Shown: positions 40,305 to 55,000 of the stretch, in pieces
Position numbering within the stretch: the first letter of the stretch is position 1
Layout of the letters: every line of letters starts with the position of its first letter
Assembly (NCBI GenBank): GCA_039000515.1
Contig: JBCFYV010000024.1
Location: 39,661,035 to 39,725,034, forward strand
DNA: 64,000 bases
From: Timema cristinae
Lineage: Eukaryota > Arthropoda > Insecta > Phasmatodea > Timematidae
Reading direction: 5' to 3'
Position numbers and translations under genes: made by a program
Notes under the pieces: model-generated
What the model was told of the DNA's origin: nothing
Database searches by the model: none
What the model saw: the letters and a program-made list of their open reading frames with translations, nothing else

Positions 40305-42955
40305 GCACCGCGTCTTACTACCCGATCGGGTTATACGCACTTACGCTAATGTGTAATGGTAGGGTGATTGTGAGATTAAATGAAGGACCTACAGTTTAAC
40401 GTGGAATCCGAACCACGGGGTTGCTGCACTAAAGCAATGTTAACTCACATACATGCAAAAAATTGAGCTATACTAAAGTTTAACTAACAATGACGAATGA
40501 AACAAGTTTAGCATACCTACACCAATGTCATAATTCCCTTAGTTAGCCGTGTCTATATTCTATACTACTTATCAAACAAAGTGTTGGTCTGTAGTTAGAA
40601 ACTCTGTGTGTATGTCGTTTTGTTGTCTAAGATCTTTGGAAAAGCTAAATTTATTTCGATGGAGTTTTTTTTAATGTGTAGGATATTTATACAGGTAGGT
40701 TTTTCCATATAATTCATACGTTGTCTTATCAGTGAGCTAAACAGTGTCTAAAAACCGACTGTAGGTGTCTTTTTTTGCATCTTAAATTTGTATCGATTCA
40801 AATATATTAAATTTTAATGCATACATCTTTTTAAATCCCTTGGAAACAATGTGTTTCGAAAGAACAAGAAATGAATTGTAAATCTCCTTGGCAACGAGTA
40901 TTTTGAAATATAAACAAACATGAATAATTCCTTATGTATAATTTGATAATCCTATTTACAGTAATAGAAATTCTGAGAAAACTACTGAACAGATTTTGAA
41001 AAACGAACACTCAATTTGAAGGTTAGGTAAGGACTATAGTTGAGTACAGGATGCTGAGAGAGGAAGATGTGTTGCTTGCAGATGCGGCAATTGTTGTAAT
41101 TCTTAGTGTGCGGCCAGCTAGACGTCAATTTTAGGCTCGCCTTTCTCTCCAGAGTCGCCACAGGTATGCCGGACCAGATATATTGCGGGATCTTAAATGT
41201 GATAACTATGGACTTTCTAAAGGTGAAATAAGATTATCGGGTGGTTAAGACCAAATTCACAAAGTGCGAACGAAGACAAACTTCTCAGGTGGAGCCTCCA
41301 AACAAACTAAATGCTGTTTACTAGGTTACCAAAAATGTTACCCCGGTGTAGATGCACCTCAACAATGCTGCCAATATGCTACCAACATTTATTTGATGTT
41401 TACCGCTCACTAACGAGAAACCGTCAACATGTCGCCAATATTTAGAACTGATTTTCACGTTTTTGTTAACGATTGTGCTATCAACACTTGTTTCCAACAA
41501 TGTTGCTGCGGAGTGGACGCAGCTTACTTAGCTTATGTGGAACGGTGCAAAAAAATAGACAAATTACGGCAAACGTTTATATGCTAAACAATCCAATGAT
41601 ATTAGGTTAGAAAGATCGTATTCTTTATTTTAATACTAAGCGCTGATTATTAATTGGCTGTTATAATAGCTCAGAGCCATCTTAGGTGGGGGACCAAAGC
41701 GGCCCTGGCTTCTCTTCAGAAGAAACCTCGTAGAAGAGTCAAAACTAAACATTAACTTTAAAATATTCACTAGCTATCAAACAGTTGAAAAGAAAGTATT
41801 TTTTAAGTTTAGAGAAAGCTACGTCCGTACTTATTGGCAAGTCATAGAACGCAGGGTGGAGTGAGAGATAAGGCCGCTGCCTCACAGCTAGAGATAAGAA
41901 GTAAAAAATTTTACTCGTACTAATCTCATATTGTCTATAGCTTACTTATAGTCTACAGGTCCGCCCAGTGGATTAAGGGTCTATGGAAATGGAATTTCGA
42001 GGGCCCCCTTCACACACACAAATTAACTTAATATAGTGTTGAAATATTATGCTCGTAAATCTAATGTAATTGTGTGCATGAATAAAATATAAAACCTTCC
42101 TTCAATAACTTCCTCCACAGTTTTATTTTCATTCTTATCAAGCATCATTTTTGTCCAAGTGTTAATTTAAAATTTAAAATATATTTTGAACTTTTTAAAG
42201 TATGATGTTCACTTTTACGGAAAGCCAAGTATTTGACATAAACACCGACAAGAAATCCGTGCGATGTAAAAATATCAAAATATTAGTATTTATCAATAAA
42301 CTCCATCAAACTACTCGGAACTTATGAAAGGAGCACATCAAGCGTTGCTTCATAGAATCAACACTCTCTACATCGTCCTGGATGGCCGACCACCCTAGCA
42401 GCTAGAGGAGGAGTTGCAGTGGACCTGGTCATCTTCAACTCCCGCCACCGCAGATCCAATACTACAAGGAGCAGCCCGGCTACCAGCAGTCACTCAGGGG
42501 ACGTGGTGGCGGAAATACCGGACGCAGGAAGTAAAGAAGAAATGGGTATACACATATCTGAGAATACTGGTGCCTTATATGTTATTGTAAGCCATGTACT
42601 ACCTTTTGTTTAGTGAAGTTAGCCTAGAGTGGGCCCTCTTGTCATTGGTGGCTCTCCTCCCAGACCATCCCCTTTGTTTTCTGTGTTTAAGAATATACTT
42701 TAAATCAATCTTAAATGCACGTGGATTGTGAATGCGGAAAACTCGTTTTCGTGAAATAGAAATATTTGTGTGGTTGGGGGCCTTGAGAAGTGAGACCCTG
42801 GGTAAAACTGCCCTATTTGCCCCCCCCCCCCCTCCCCCAACAGTCAGTGCTTAACACAGCCGTACTCTCTCAGCGGCGAAATCCGTCATTTAGAGAAAAA
42901 TATATGCGTTGTTCTCTGGACTTAATAATAATAGTAATAATATAATTATTATTAC

Positions 42956-43010
<55 letters not shown>

Positions 43011-46000
43011 ACCAGAGCGGTCAGTAAGACGTGGTGCTAAATAATTACAATTCCACTAAGCTATGCTCTAGGGACCAGCACGATATTTTAGGGCATTCCC
43101 CCCATCCCTCGATCCCAAGACAGTTGTAGATAGTCAGTCAGTATGTTTGTGTGGACTTCTGAGTAAATCCACGCGCATGTGCATTTTAATTAGTTGGGAC
43201 GCGCGGCTTGTTCCTTTGTGACTAGTGATGTGGGCTAAAGATTACTACAAGTGCTTTCCAATTAGTGTAGTGCAGGTGCTCCGAAAATGGGGGCGCACTT
43301 CCAGAAAATAATTTTAAAAATAAGTCAATAATTGAAAATATTTTTTATTATATTACGATCCCTTTTCCAAAGCCTTGATTAGTGATGTGTCTAATCATTT
43401 TTTATAGCTAGATAGTATTTATTAATGAATCACATCTATAATGATTAATTGAATCAATATTATAACTGTGATCAATAAAAAATTAAACATGTATATAATT
43501 TTTTTTTACTAAATATATATCCAAAATTAAAAACAATTAGACAACGTTTGAATTTCGTCAACAATGAGGTAAACTCTAAACACGAACTAAAATGGAATGA
43601 AATAATTATAAAAACCCATTCACGTATACAAAGACAATATAGAAAATTATTTAAAATTATTGTCTCGTTTGAGTAGTCGATGAACATTTTACTGAAAATA
43701 CTATAAGTAGAAATAGTTGTTATTGGAACCAAGATGTAGGACTTATTAGAAGCAAGTGAACCCTACTGGGAAGTAGCGCTTGTAAGTATTTTCGTGTAGA
43801 GACGCGGGTTCAGACCAGGGGCAGGTCTACATGAACACTTAACATGTGCTTCGAGTCTTTCTAGTTTCTTGAATAGTTATGTATAAATTCATCTAGTATG
43901 AAGAGTATTGCGCCTTATACCGAACGGCCAACACTGTCGTATGGTAAATTGTTGCTTTACATTAAATATATTTTCAAATATTCAACAGTCTCAGCACTTG
44001 CAACAAAATCCAGCCTATTGATTCACCCTGCTGTAACGTTGTCTATTACAACATTGTTTATTTAAAACGTTGTCAATAGTCTCTGACTCTCGTTTTACTT
44101 AACGTTGTCCCCGACTGGCTACAGTGTTGTTTTTAACCCGATTAAATCAAGCGTCAAGTTTGAATCGTTTGACAAACGCCTGATAACCGCTCGCGCTATG
44201 CAAGAGTCATGCAGACCCCGTCACGAGGTGCATTAACTTGGAGAACCACTTTCAAATTTTGAATTTTTGTCTATGTCAACAGTTTGATTTAGTTTTATAC
44301 CGTTTTCTACCACAAACAAAAAGTTTTATACTCCCACCATTTTGAGTAATTAGCATATCAAAATAGCCACTCCAAATTAAAGGGTAATTCGATCTTTATG
44401 ATTTTGAACTTTTTTCAATACAAACTTTTTGTAATAATTCTGTACCGCTTTGTAACATAAATTTGGTTTGCGTATGATATCTCGCCAGATTAATCGAGAT
44501 TTATAAAGTATAATGTAATTAATATACTACCTCAAAAGCGGATCCAAATCATTTTCATAGGGAGGAATGGGGGTGTCATAATTATAAATTACATAGTTAC
44601 TTAGAATACTAGAGTTCTGTTTAAAGCCATTTAATAGTTTCTCATTCATATTTGAGCTTATGTATTTTTTAAACAGTGGCTCTCCTCTTATATTTTTTAA
44701 AATCAGTTAGTTTATATTATAAACTATTTAGAGTGGCCCCCCTTCAACAATTTTTTGTAAAATTGATCACACTAGAAGCTATGAGTAGTCTTCCCCGCCT
44801 TGATTTTAAATAAATAAATTCTTTTAAGTCCTAAGCCATATAACAAAGTGTTTCTCACCTAGAAATATTTCAAATTTGGATGCACCTCTAAGCTATTTGG
44901 AGTGATTCTCACTTTAATTTTTTATTCTAGTTGAGTGACCACGTTGTTGTGATAATTACCCAAAATGGATGGGGGTAAAAAACTTTTTATTTGTGGTAAA
45001 AAAACTACTGCAAATTGTTTGCATAAAAAACTCCTAAATTCAAAAGTATTACTCCAGAATTAACTTTGAGTGATCACTTTGATATTCTAACTACTCAAAA
45101 TGGGTGGGGATGTAATACATTTTGTTTGTGGTACAAAACAAGTACAAAACATTGGCATCAAAAAAAGCTCAAACTTCTAAAGATGTAAACACCTCTTAAT
45201 TTATAATGGCAATTTTTATATGCTTAATAGGATTACTCAAAATGGGTGGGGTACAAAACTTTTTGTTTGTGGTACTTAACGGTACAAAACTATTATAAAA
45301 CATTGGCATTGACAAAAGCTCAAAATTCTAAAGTGGTACTCCTGCAGTAACTTAGATTGAGTACATTGATATGCTAACTACTCAAAATGGGGGAATGGGG
45401 GTAGGGTACAAAACTTTTTGTTTTTGGCACAAAACGGTACAAAACTGTGTAACCGAAAAAAATTCAAAATTTGCAAGTGGACCTCCCCGTCACGCACCCT
45501 TCTCCTCCCTCTCCAACAGCCTTTCTAAGTCATTGTTGAACAGAGCTGTCCGATGCTCCCCAAGACCGGGCGGTGTAAGTCGAGTTACCCACATCGTAAG
45601 AAAATTGGGTTATATACCAGTTTGCTAGTAATGGGAAGGTTGGGCTTCGAATACCGGATGGGTGGGAGGCCCACAAAAGTGTTTTAAGAGTTTTCCACTC
45701 TACCGCTATGTGCTATTGAAAGACGCTTATTGTTAGTCATCATAACATATTATTGTATCACAACAATACGGCGATAACAAAAAAGAAAGCATTTATGGGC
45801 GAGGTTTTCATGTCGCCAATGTTAGATTACTCAACCATACTGGATCAACGAAAGAATTACAAATATTAAACATTACAAAGCAAATTTAAGTGCTTTTACA
45901 ATCGTAAACAAATACAAATGGTAGTTAGTATGTTTATTATAAATAAGTTATTTATGTTGTACTTTATTAAGTATATTCTCTTTCTACCATATATGGGGAG

Positions 46001-49000
46001 GGTGATTGGGGTGCTTTAGTTTTAATCACTACGGTACTTAAAAAGTTAAAACCATAAATTGAAACCTAAGTTATTCATACTCTTCTACTGGTTGACTGGA
46101 GTGCGTGTTATTGTGAAAAGATACTAGCGCTCTCTATCTTCTTACCTGATCACAGGAACTAAAGTGCAGTGAGGCCTGTATTCTTTATAGCAGTGGTTCT
46201 CAAACATTTTACTCTGTGACATTCTTTACATCCAAGTGAGGAAGTTGCGCCACGACCCCTCTACCCCCCACTCCCCTTCCAGTGTTGTATGATTTGAATA
46301 TAAACATTATGTTGGTTTATTGTAATTATGTATACCTATGCATATTGTTACATTTTGTTAGAAAATTAGTCTAGTAAAAATTAAAAATCATTCGAATTAA
46401 AACAGTTTTATATAAATAAATTTTACATCTTGCGCCCCCCTTTAGCAATTATCACGCTCGTCCTTGGAGGTTGCTCAGCACACTTTGATAACCACTGCTT
46501 TAGACCTTGGTAAATAGTTACACCAAAGAAGACTCATGTATTTAGAAACGATAGTATATACTATTTAACTAAGTAGGACACATGCTGCCCTCTATTAACA
46601 TCACAATATATTATAGCGAATGTTTCCGAACAAGACTTAGACATCGAACATTTATTTAAAGTCATTTGGCCTAAAAGTCAGTTGGCCTAAAGTCATTTGG
46701 CCTAAAATGTATTTCGAATACAAAAATTGATTTAATTAAGTTCGACAAAAGTCATTTGCCTAAAAGTCAGTTGGCCTAAAAGTCATTTGGCCTAAAGTCA
46801 GTTAGCCTAAAGTCATTTGGCCTAAAATCATTTGGCCTAAAGGCCATTTATATCGATTCTGTCTATAAAAAAATTAATTCTATCTGAAATAAGAAAAAAA
46901 AAAAAAAAAAATTATATTTAATTTACAATTTTACATCTTAGAATAAGGACATAATAATACTATTAGTGGCAGTGTGAATGCTAGTCTTCAATATAATATG
47001 CAAACATTTTCTGAGGTTTCAGTAAATTAATTTTCAACTTTTATGATCGAAAAGGAAATTAAACTATTACAAAAATATTTTTATACACTAGTATAAGTGC
47101 AGGTATTGGTTTTTCATGACCAAAACCTTACGGCAATATTAATCATTAAGTAAATCAGACCACTCTCTAAAAGGGAAGGAGACTATGATGGCAAATAATT
47201 TTGTGGGTTTCCATTCTTTCCCGTGATCTCTTTAATAAACCTTATTGAAAAGTATCAAGAACAAAATTACCTTAGTTTCATTTTTTTTTAAACCACTATG
47301 GGGTCACTAAATAGATAAAATTAAATAAGAATATTTTTTTTTGAGAATTCTGCAATAAATGAAAAAAAAATTTCATATATAAGATACTAAGTTAAAATTA
47401 ATTTTATATAAGATGACAATTCAGATTTCTTTTTAATGTGGCCCCTTCCTTAATATCTCTAGTGCAGGGGTCTTCAAACTGTGGCCCACTTACAGCCTGC
47501 CGTAACATTTTTTTGTGGCCCAACGGCTCATGGAAAATGTAAAATTATTCCAAGAGAAAAAATGACAAATACACATTTATATTTTACAAAACTTTACAGA
47601 ATAATAACTTAAAATACCTATATATTTATTTTATTTTATAAATGATTTTTGCTTTATATATGAAGAAAAAAAATTATGTTTTGGCACAAATTTACCTTGA
47701 ACCGGCAAATGACTACTTTAGAAGACCAGGGAGAGAGTATTATTTCGGGTGCGTTCAAACATAGTCAGGAATGTTTGCGATAGCTCATCACCGCTGAGAG
47801 ACTCGGGACGCCAAAAGAAAAATAATGTATTAAGTGCTCAATCCCAATATTGTGGGTACAGTATTGTGGCCCGGGAGCCAACAAGGGACAGAACAAAAAC
47901 TTTGGCCCTTGGGCTTTAAAAGGTTGAAGACTACTGATTTAGTGGTTTGGGGCTCAAGAAAGAAGCATTTTAGAGGTAATCTACCTGCATTTGCTTTGAA
48001 GTACTGTGGGGAACCATTTAAGCAAACCCATTCTAGGTAGACCCGACCGGGATTCAAACCCTGATATTTCCAACATCAGAAGGTCAGTCCAGATGTATTA
48101 AAATTTGGAACAGCAATTTATATTTTACAGGATGTTAGGTATTTGTTTACTTTTCTTACTTAATGGATAGATTTATAGGGTAAGTTGGTTAGGCCAACAT
48201 TTTTAAAACTGTGATTCATACAGCCCTCGGGCTTCACCATAGTTATCTCAGGCTCCATGAGGCCATTTTAGAATATTCTTTATATGTATTTCAAACTATA
48301 AAATATCATACCTTTTCTAATTTGAATAAAGAACAGTGCCAAAGGCGCAGGCAGAACATGTGGTGTTTTCTGTTTGTTTTTTATTTTTAGAATAAAACTC
48401 TCATTGAAATTTCATAATATTAGTGGCAAGTGCTCCTTCAGCCTAAACTTTTTGGAACCGCTGGGTTAGACCTTAGCCCCAAAAGTGGTACCTACACAAC
48501 TTATTAAATTTTGGAAGCACTAAGCTAGGAGCAAAGTTTTGGAACCAACTGTATTAACAATATCCACAATTGTAGGAATTGGTCAATGATATCACAGTAA
48601 TCAACAAAACTACTAAACATTAAAACATAACATCAACAACAACAAAAAACAAAGTTATATGCATTTTAGGTTGAACATTAGCTGGTATTGTGATATAATA
48701 TAATTTATGTGTTTCATGCCTCCTTCTTTAAGTGTCACTAACAAATCTGGGCTAAGAACAAAGTTTCTATAATTATTATGAAAGGTTTCAAGAGGACTAC
48801 TTTCAACTAGATTCGATGATTATGGGATTAACTATCTGTTATGGTATCAAAATCTTGCATCAAAGTTATATTTAAGGTATGCTGGGGTCTCAACTTAATG
48901 TAGTCCTAGACAGAGTTGCGACGCACCAGTAAAACGGGACATTTTTGGAAACTAAAATACACTGTAATATTTATAATATTTGGGCATAAACCTGAAAGCT

Positions 49001-52000
49001 TTAAATATTATCCCCTTTCATAGAAACAAATTTTTTTTTAAATAAGTACACTGATTTGAATACACCTCTAACATTCCCTCCCCCCCCCCCCCCCCCCCAC
49101 ACACACACATTATTTCCCCTTAAATATTGGGTTGTGTAACAGATGCATAAATGTCCACATCAAGCTCAAATTATCCTGTCCTAAACACCAATGGCATGAT
49201 TTCACAATAATCATGTTTACGAAAAATTAAATTTCATTCTTCTTTACTACTTTTTAAAGTGTCTGTAAAAATGGGAATTTCTTCTGTAAAACACAAAGTA
49301 TTTTGTATTAAGAAAATTGTGGCATTTCTGCTTTATTAAATCATACAAATACAGAGAAACTCTCAGGTTTCAAATAAAGCCACACCATAAAACTTGCAAA
49401 AAGTCTTATATAGCTATGTTTAGCCTTAATTTATATACTGCTTAAATTTGTATTTCATTTTTTTTAGTGGCCCCCAAAGTCATTGAAACCAGTTTTGTTT
49501 TCGATCCATGGTGGAGGTTTCATTTTAGGTTCTGGAAATACCAACATGTACGGTCCTGATTATTTGGTTGAGGAAGACATCATTGTTGTCACCTTCAACT
49601 ACAGGCTGGGTGCCCTAGGCAAGTATCAAGGTTCTATTAATCTCTCAAGAATGGACTATCTTCAGTTATGGTAACCCTTTTTTGAGGGTAACTTGATTTT
49701 TCTAGTGCAATAGTTCAAACATAGTTTTACACAGAACTGTGTTATAGCAGGTGATGAATAAGAGTGATTCAAAATTAATTGTTAGTGCAGTCACAGATGT
49801 TGGCAGACCTTCTTGTGACAAGGGCTTAAAAAAAACGCCTTAAGACACGGGTCTTCAACTTGTGGCCTGCTAACTCATGAACAATATGAAATTATTTCAA
49901 AAGAAAAAATGACAAATACAGAGATATATATTTTATATAATCAACTACTAAAAATATATGAATTTTACTTTATTTTAGAAACAATTTTTGTTTTTAACAC
50001 GAAGAAAAGTATTAAGTTTTTATACAAACATACTTTGAAACTTCAAATGACAACTCAACTAGACAAATCGTGTTACTTTCTGCTATGAGAAAAAAAACAC
50101 AAGAGAACATACTTCAAGATAAATCTAAAATTTCACCTGTTGAAGACAGACCTAATCCTTAGTTTATGAGAAGGAGATAATTTAATTATTTTAATATGTA
50201 TTCAACTAAAATACTATCGGTACAATATTGCGAGCCAATAAGAGACAGAAACTTTGGCCCTTGAACATAAAAAGGTTGAAGACCCTCCCCTGTCTTAAGA
50301 GATTGGGTGTTATAGCTCAATAAAGTATATAAAGAGTGTTTTTATGAGTCATTTTAGTAACTGATTGTATAGAGTTACTTTTTCATTAAGTTTTTTGTTC
50401 CAACCAATTATTCTGTTTTCAAATTTTAGTTTACTTCCAAATAATTTGACAGAAAGTGACTTTTTCTGAGGAGTGCAAGGTCACGTTGACAGCTGAGTCT
50501 TACTGTGGTTTTTGGAAAAAGCATAAATCAGAAATAAAGCTAATAGTTTAGACTGTGTTACATTTTTATCTTGAAAATCATCACAAAAATACCTGAAAAT
50601 GCCAAAGATTTGTTTTTAATTCACTTGAACTTTTTGAGGTTTTCTGTTTTCCAGTATTGTATCAATCAAGCCTGTTATTGAAATTACCATTGTAAGTTAA
50701 TTTTGCTAATCTGTCTTATTTTGTCAAACCTAAGCTTTTCATCTAGATCCATAAAACTTCATTTGTTACAAACAATTCCTCAGGTTTTCTTAGCATTGAA
50801 GGTTCTGACATTGTTCCAAACAATGGACTGCGAGATCAAGTGATGGCTTTGATCTGGGTCAAACAAAACATTTCTGAGTTTGGAGGTGATCCCAATAATG
50901 TCACCATAGATGGAATCAGCGCAGGGGGTGTTAGTGTACATTATCTGATGCTGACACCACTGTCAAAAGGTAGACAATATACATAATTTTAGTAATACAT
51001 ATACTATGTTAAATAATTACTAGGTTGACTAATTTTTTATTTTTTTTGCTTATTTTTGGTTAGTATCTTCGGGCACAAATTTGTTTTAAAACACTTTAAA
51101 ATAGTTTAGGAAAATTGTAAGTGCTTCATTGATCAAGATATCTTTTAATTTGATGAAAATAATACATTTTTTGATCACTTTGTCTTAGTATCTGTTCATT
51201 TTATACACATATATGATAATTATTATAATGCGGTAGGAATGAGGAAGGAAGCATTTTATAAGTAATCTATCAGCATTCCTGTGCAAAGAGAGTGATGGTA
51301 TATTATCGTTCAGTAGACTCGCCCGAGATTCGAGCCCCAATTTCCCCGTCATCAGCAGGCCAGTCTAACACGAGATGAAGCCAATGAAGAGGACTAAAAA
51401 TAGTTTACCTTTATATTATATGTAATAAATAAAATCATAGAATTGTAGAAAAAATAAAGCACGGCTGGTTTGGATTATCATTTTTCCAATTATCTTATTA
51501 TTTGTTGAAATTATCAATGTACACTCCATTTACGCTGAAAGGTAGCAAACTCTCCTTGGCAGGTTTCACTTTGATGTAGCCTATAAGATAAGACCATAAT
51601 GTAATTAGCAAAGGTAAGATTGCTGCTTTTCAGAGTAAACAGATTGTACTTATTTGCTGTACTTGTACTTGCCAGGGTTGTTTCACAAAGCCATCGCTCA
51701 GAGTGGAACTGCATTGTTGCCAGTTTGCTATGTGAGGAAGTCTGTCGCCCAGCAAAGATCATATCGCCTAGGCGAGGCACTGGGCTTCAACAAAAAGGAT
51801 CCTCAAGCTCTGGCAGATTATCTGAAAACCGTGACACCAGAGCAACTGGTGACAGCTATTGAAGGCACTCTATCGGAGGAGGTATCACTCCAGTCTACTA
51901 ATCGCAATTGACTCACTAAATATAGTAATGGACAGCAAGAAGCATTTATAAACAACAAAATGCCCTTTCAACACACATGATTCCCACTATGCAGAATATA

Positions 52001-55000
52001 CCAGGTGTTCATTTGAAAACTTTACATTGAAATAACTAAAAAACAATGTAGCACAGAAAAAAATGTTTTAATCAAGTCAGTCATTTGGTTCTGAGACTGA
52101 AGTAAGGTGGTAAGGCTTATATGACCTTGGGTGGCGTTGCAAAGGTGGCGTTAGGGTCACTTTAATAAGCCTCGAAGATTCGCAATTTTTTTATTACATA
52201 TTCTTGTAGATCATACATTGTGCTTTCAGTATAGGTTTTTTTTCTCTCTATAAAATGAGGGCTGTCATGTTTTTGACTCAGACCCTTCATTTGTGGATTG
52301 TATAATGTTGTTAGTTATTTAATGATCAATTAAATTTTCTAATAACCACGAAAATAAAAACTTACATTAATAACCTTATGTTAATTAAATTTCACTTTGA
52401 ATGATGAATTGATTTATATATAAATGTTGATGGGTTTGAGAATTAGATGTATATGTGCGTGTCTGGACTACTTCAATTGTAGCCCAGTTTGTGGAAAGAT
52501 TAACCAGTACTAAAGTATTGTTGTGCAGGGAACACCAGAATGTACTAATCATACATCCTTTCCATGGAGGCTCTTTCTCATTGAGGTGATGGTATGATGA
52601 TAATGAATGAGGGTGTGGAACAAGTGGAAACACTTAAACCTCAATTAAGCCTGATTAAAGAGACTCTGATGACCTTTGGGAAAATTACCCATGTTACCGG
52701 CCTGGAATCAAACCCAGAACCGCTAGGTTCATAGCCAGGTGTGCTGACCACTATAACATGGGGCCAGTGAGAATTATCAGCTCGATGTATAGTTGTTTTG
52801 AAAGTGATTAGAAGATAGAAGTGTGAAGAGTGGGTGAATAAATGAGAGAAGTTTGTTTTCTATCAAGGCCTAACCTAACTGTCAGGTTAGCTTCCTACCC
52901 CAATGCAATACATTTACTCTACAGTGTTTCAGCATTATTTTTCATATATTTTTAAGTGATTAGGCAATTATTTGTTTTATAATCTTATAATAAACTATCA
53001 TTAAAAATCCAATAGTTGTGTTAATCTTGTTTTCATTCTTAAAATTAATATCCATAAAGAAGTTGTACTACTCGACACAGAAAACATTGCATCTTGTTGC
53101 CGAGCACTTCGATTGAATGGATGAGAGGAGGTAGCCACACTGATCTAGTACAATCAGTACCAATGGGCAAATGGTACATAAGTCCTTTCATTGTGAGTAG
53201 TTGGTTTAGCACGTTTATTTGAAGCCATTTTAAAAAAACACTTTACATACCTTGAATTTAAAGTTGAATGTTTGTCAAACAAAGGTAAAAATAAAGATAA
53301 TATACACAAAACTATTGAAAGTCCTAAGCTATCTAACTTATACTTGTAAGCTAGGCGGAGTGTACACGACAGAACATTAAGATAATGACTGATGAAGTAA
53401 TCATTGGTCTCCCCCTTTCAATAATTGACATTCTTTCCGCACGCAATGTTTACAGTGTCAAGTGGTAATGCTGGATCGATAAAATGTTTCTATATGCAGT
53501 GTGAAAACTAGAACGATTATCGTTTAAGGAAACATCCCGGCTCCTGACATTTGCGTTCAGTCCGACAGAGGAAGGCGGACTTGGAGCCTTCATCCCTGGA
53601 GATCCCCTCCAGTTGCTGAAGCAAGGACAGTTCCACAAAGTTCCCTTTATTGTAGGAGTCACCTCTGCAGAGGGGAAAATAGTTCTAAATGGTAATATCA
53701 TTATTGAGAATTGAACCATATCTCATAAACTTAGGATAGATATCTTATAAAAGAGCATACAAAATGTTAGTTTATTTTAGGTCTTGTATCTTATAATAGA
53801 TTATGTTGATGTATATAAATATTGATTTTCTAAAATAACAAAGCGAATAAAAATTTAAGATAAAGTTTCAAAAATATACTTTGTAAGCATAACAAAAGGT
53901 ATTATTTATAGTAGTTTCCATGTTTAGTTTTTTAATTTTTAATTAAATCTAATAAAATCACTGTTGTTGTACATCAATTTGAAGTTTTTCTTCTTCATGT
54001 TTTGACAAAAAGGTTTGTTATCAAAACAAGTGAAATGTTAAAACAGATTTCATCTACTTTGTTAGCTTATAGATCAAATTAGATTTTTTTCAAATTCACA
54101 TCTTCAGTTTGTTGACAAATTTCAAATATGAGTCTTGGAAAACAGGGTAAGAATAAAATGTCAACTTTCCCTTCAATTATGATTTTGTTCACATTAATTA
54201 GTGGTCTGTAAAGCTTCAAAAACTTAAAACTTAATAAATAATAAATTTAGAATAAATGTAGTCACATCTGAGTAACGGAAATGTGGAACCACCACCAAGG
54301 GAAAAAAAACACCCTTTATACTGGAATTCACACCCTGACCTCCCTCGACACTGGCAAACTAGACCAGAAGAGCTTGGCTTTGAATCCATGGGCCATATAC
54401 GTAGCTCTATACTAACTAATTGATGCTATATATTTAAAATCACGGTTTATTTAAAATATGTAAAAACTTAAATTTATGTGAGTTAGCGAAATACTCGAAG
54501 CAATATTTACTAAACAATGTAAATAAAAATATTCCCACAACCAAGTATTTAAAGGGATAAAAAAATTGTAACATAGTTTGCAATAGTTGTAAGTGTTTTT
54601 TATTATTCAAAATTATGTATACACTAAAAATAAACTTTGTGTGCATGCATGTGCATGTGTGACTTCAGACAAGCGAGCCAGTAGATGCTGCTTGTGTCTA
54701 GTGGGCCGCATCCGGCTCGCGGGATCTAAATTTGTGAACCATGTCTTACATTACTTGCTTTTATGTTGCAGACTTATTCAAGAAAATAGAACTAACAAAA
54801 ATTGACCAGAATTTTCAGTGCATTGTTCCATGGGACCTTTGCCTGGAACTTGGTACTGAAAAAAGTCGAGCAATTGCCGAAAAATTGAAGAAGTTCTACT
54901 TCGGAGATAAACCTCTGTCCAAGGAAACACTTGAACAATTTATAAATGTAAGTATTGGTGCACTTTAAAGGCTGTGGATTAAAAAAAAAAGTCTCAACCG

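Larger units (their letters stand above)
39790..49467 (+). other. Gene 3 intron 2
   Basis: At 9.7 kb the longest intron. Contains two arrays of the same 16-bp repeat, a minus-strand SINE-B fragment, ~140-bp repeat relatives, three hAT MITEs and simple repeats. 40435-42350, 43050-44220 and 48480-49075 show no feature that I can name. A poly-C run lies at 49079-49099. Confidence 0.85.

Noticed and set aside
42419..42613. 64-codon frame in the GC-rich island as an exon
   Set aside because: Open in several phases, with no recognised domain; kept only as an unknown island.
49079..49099. Poly-C run as a functional G-quadruplex element
   Set aside because: A single homopolymer run, one of several in the window, with no spaced G tracts.
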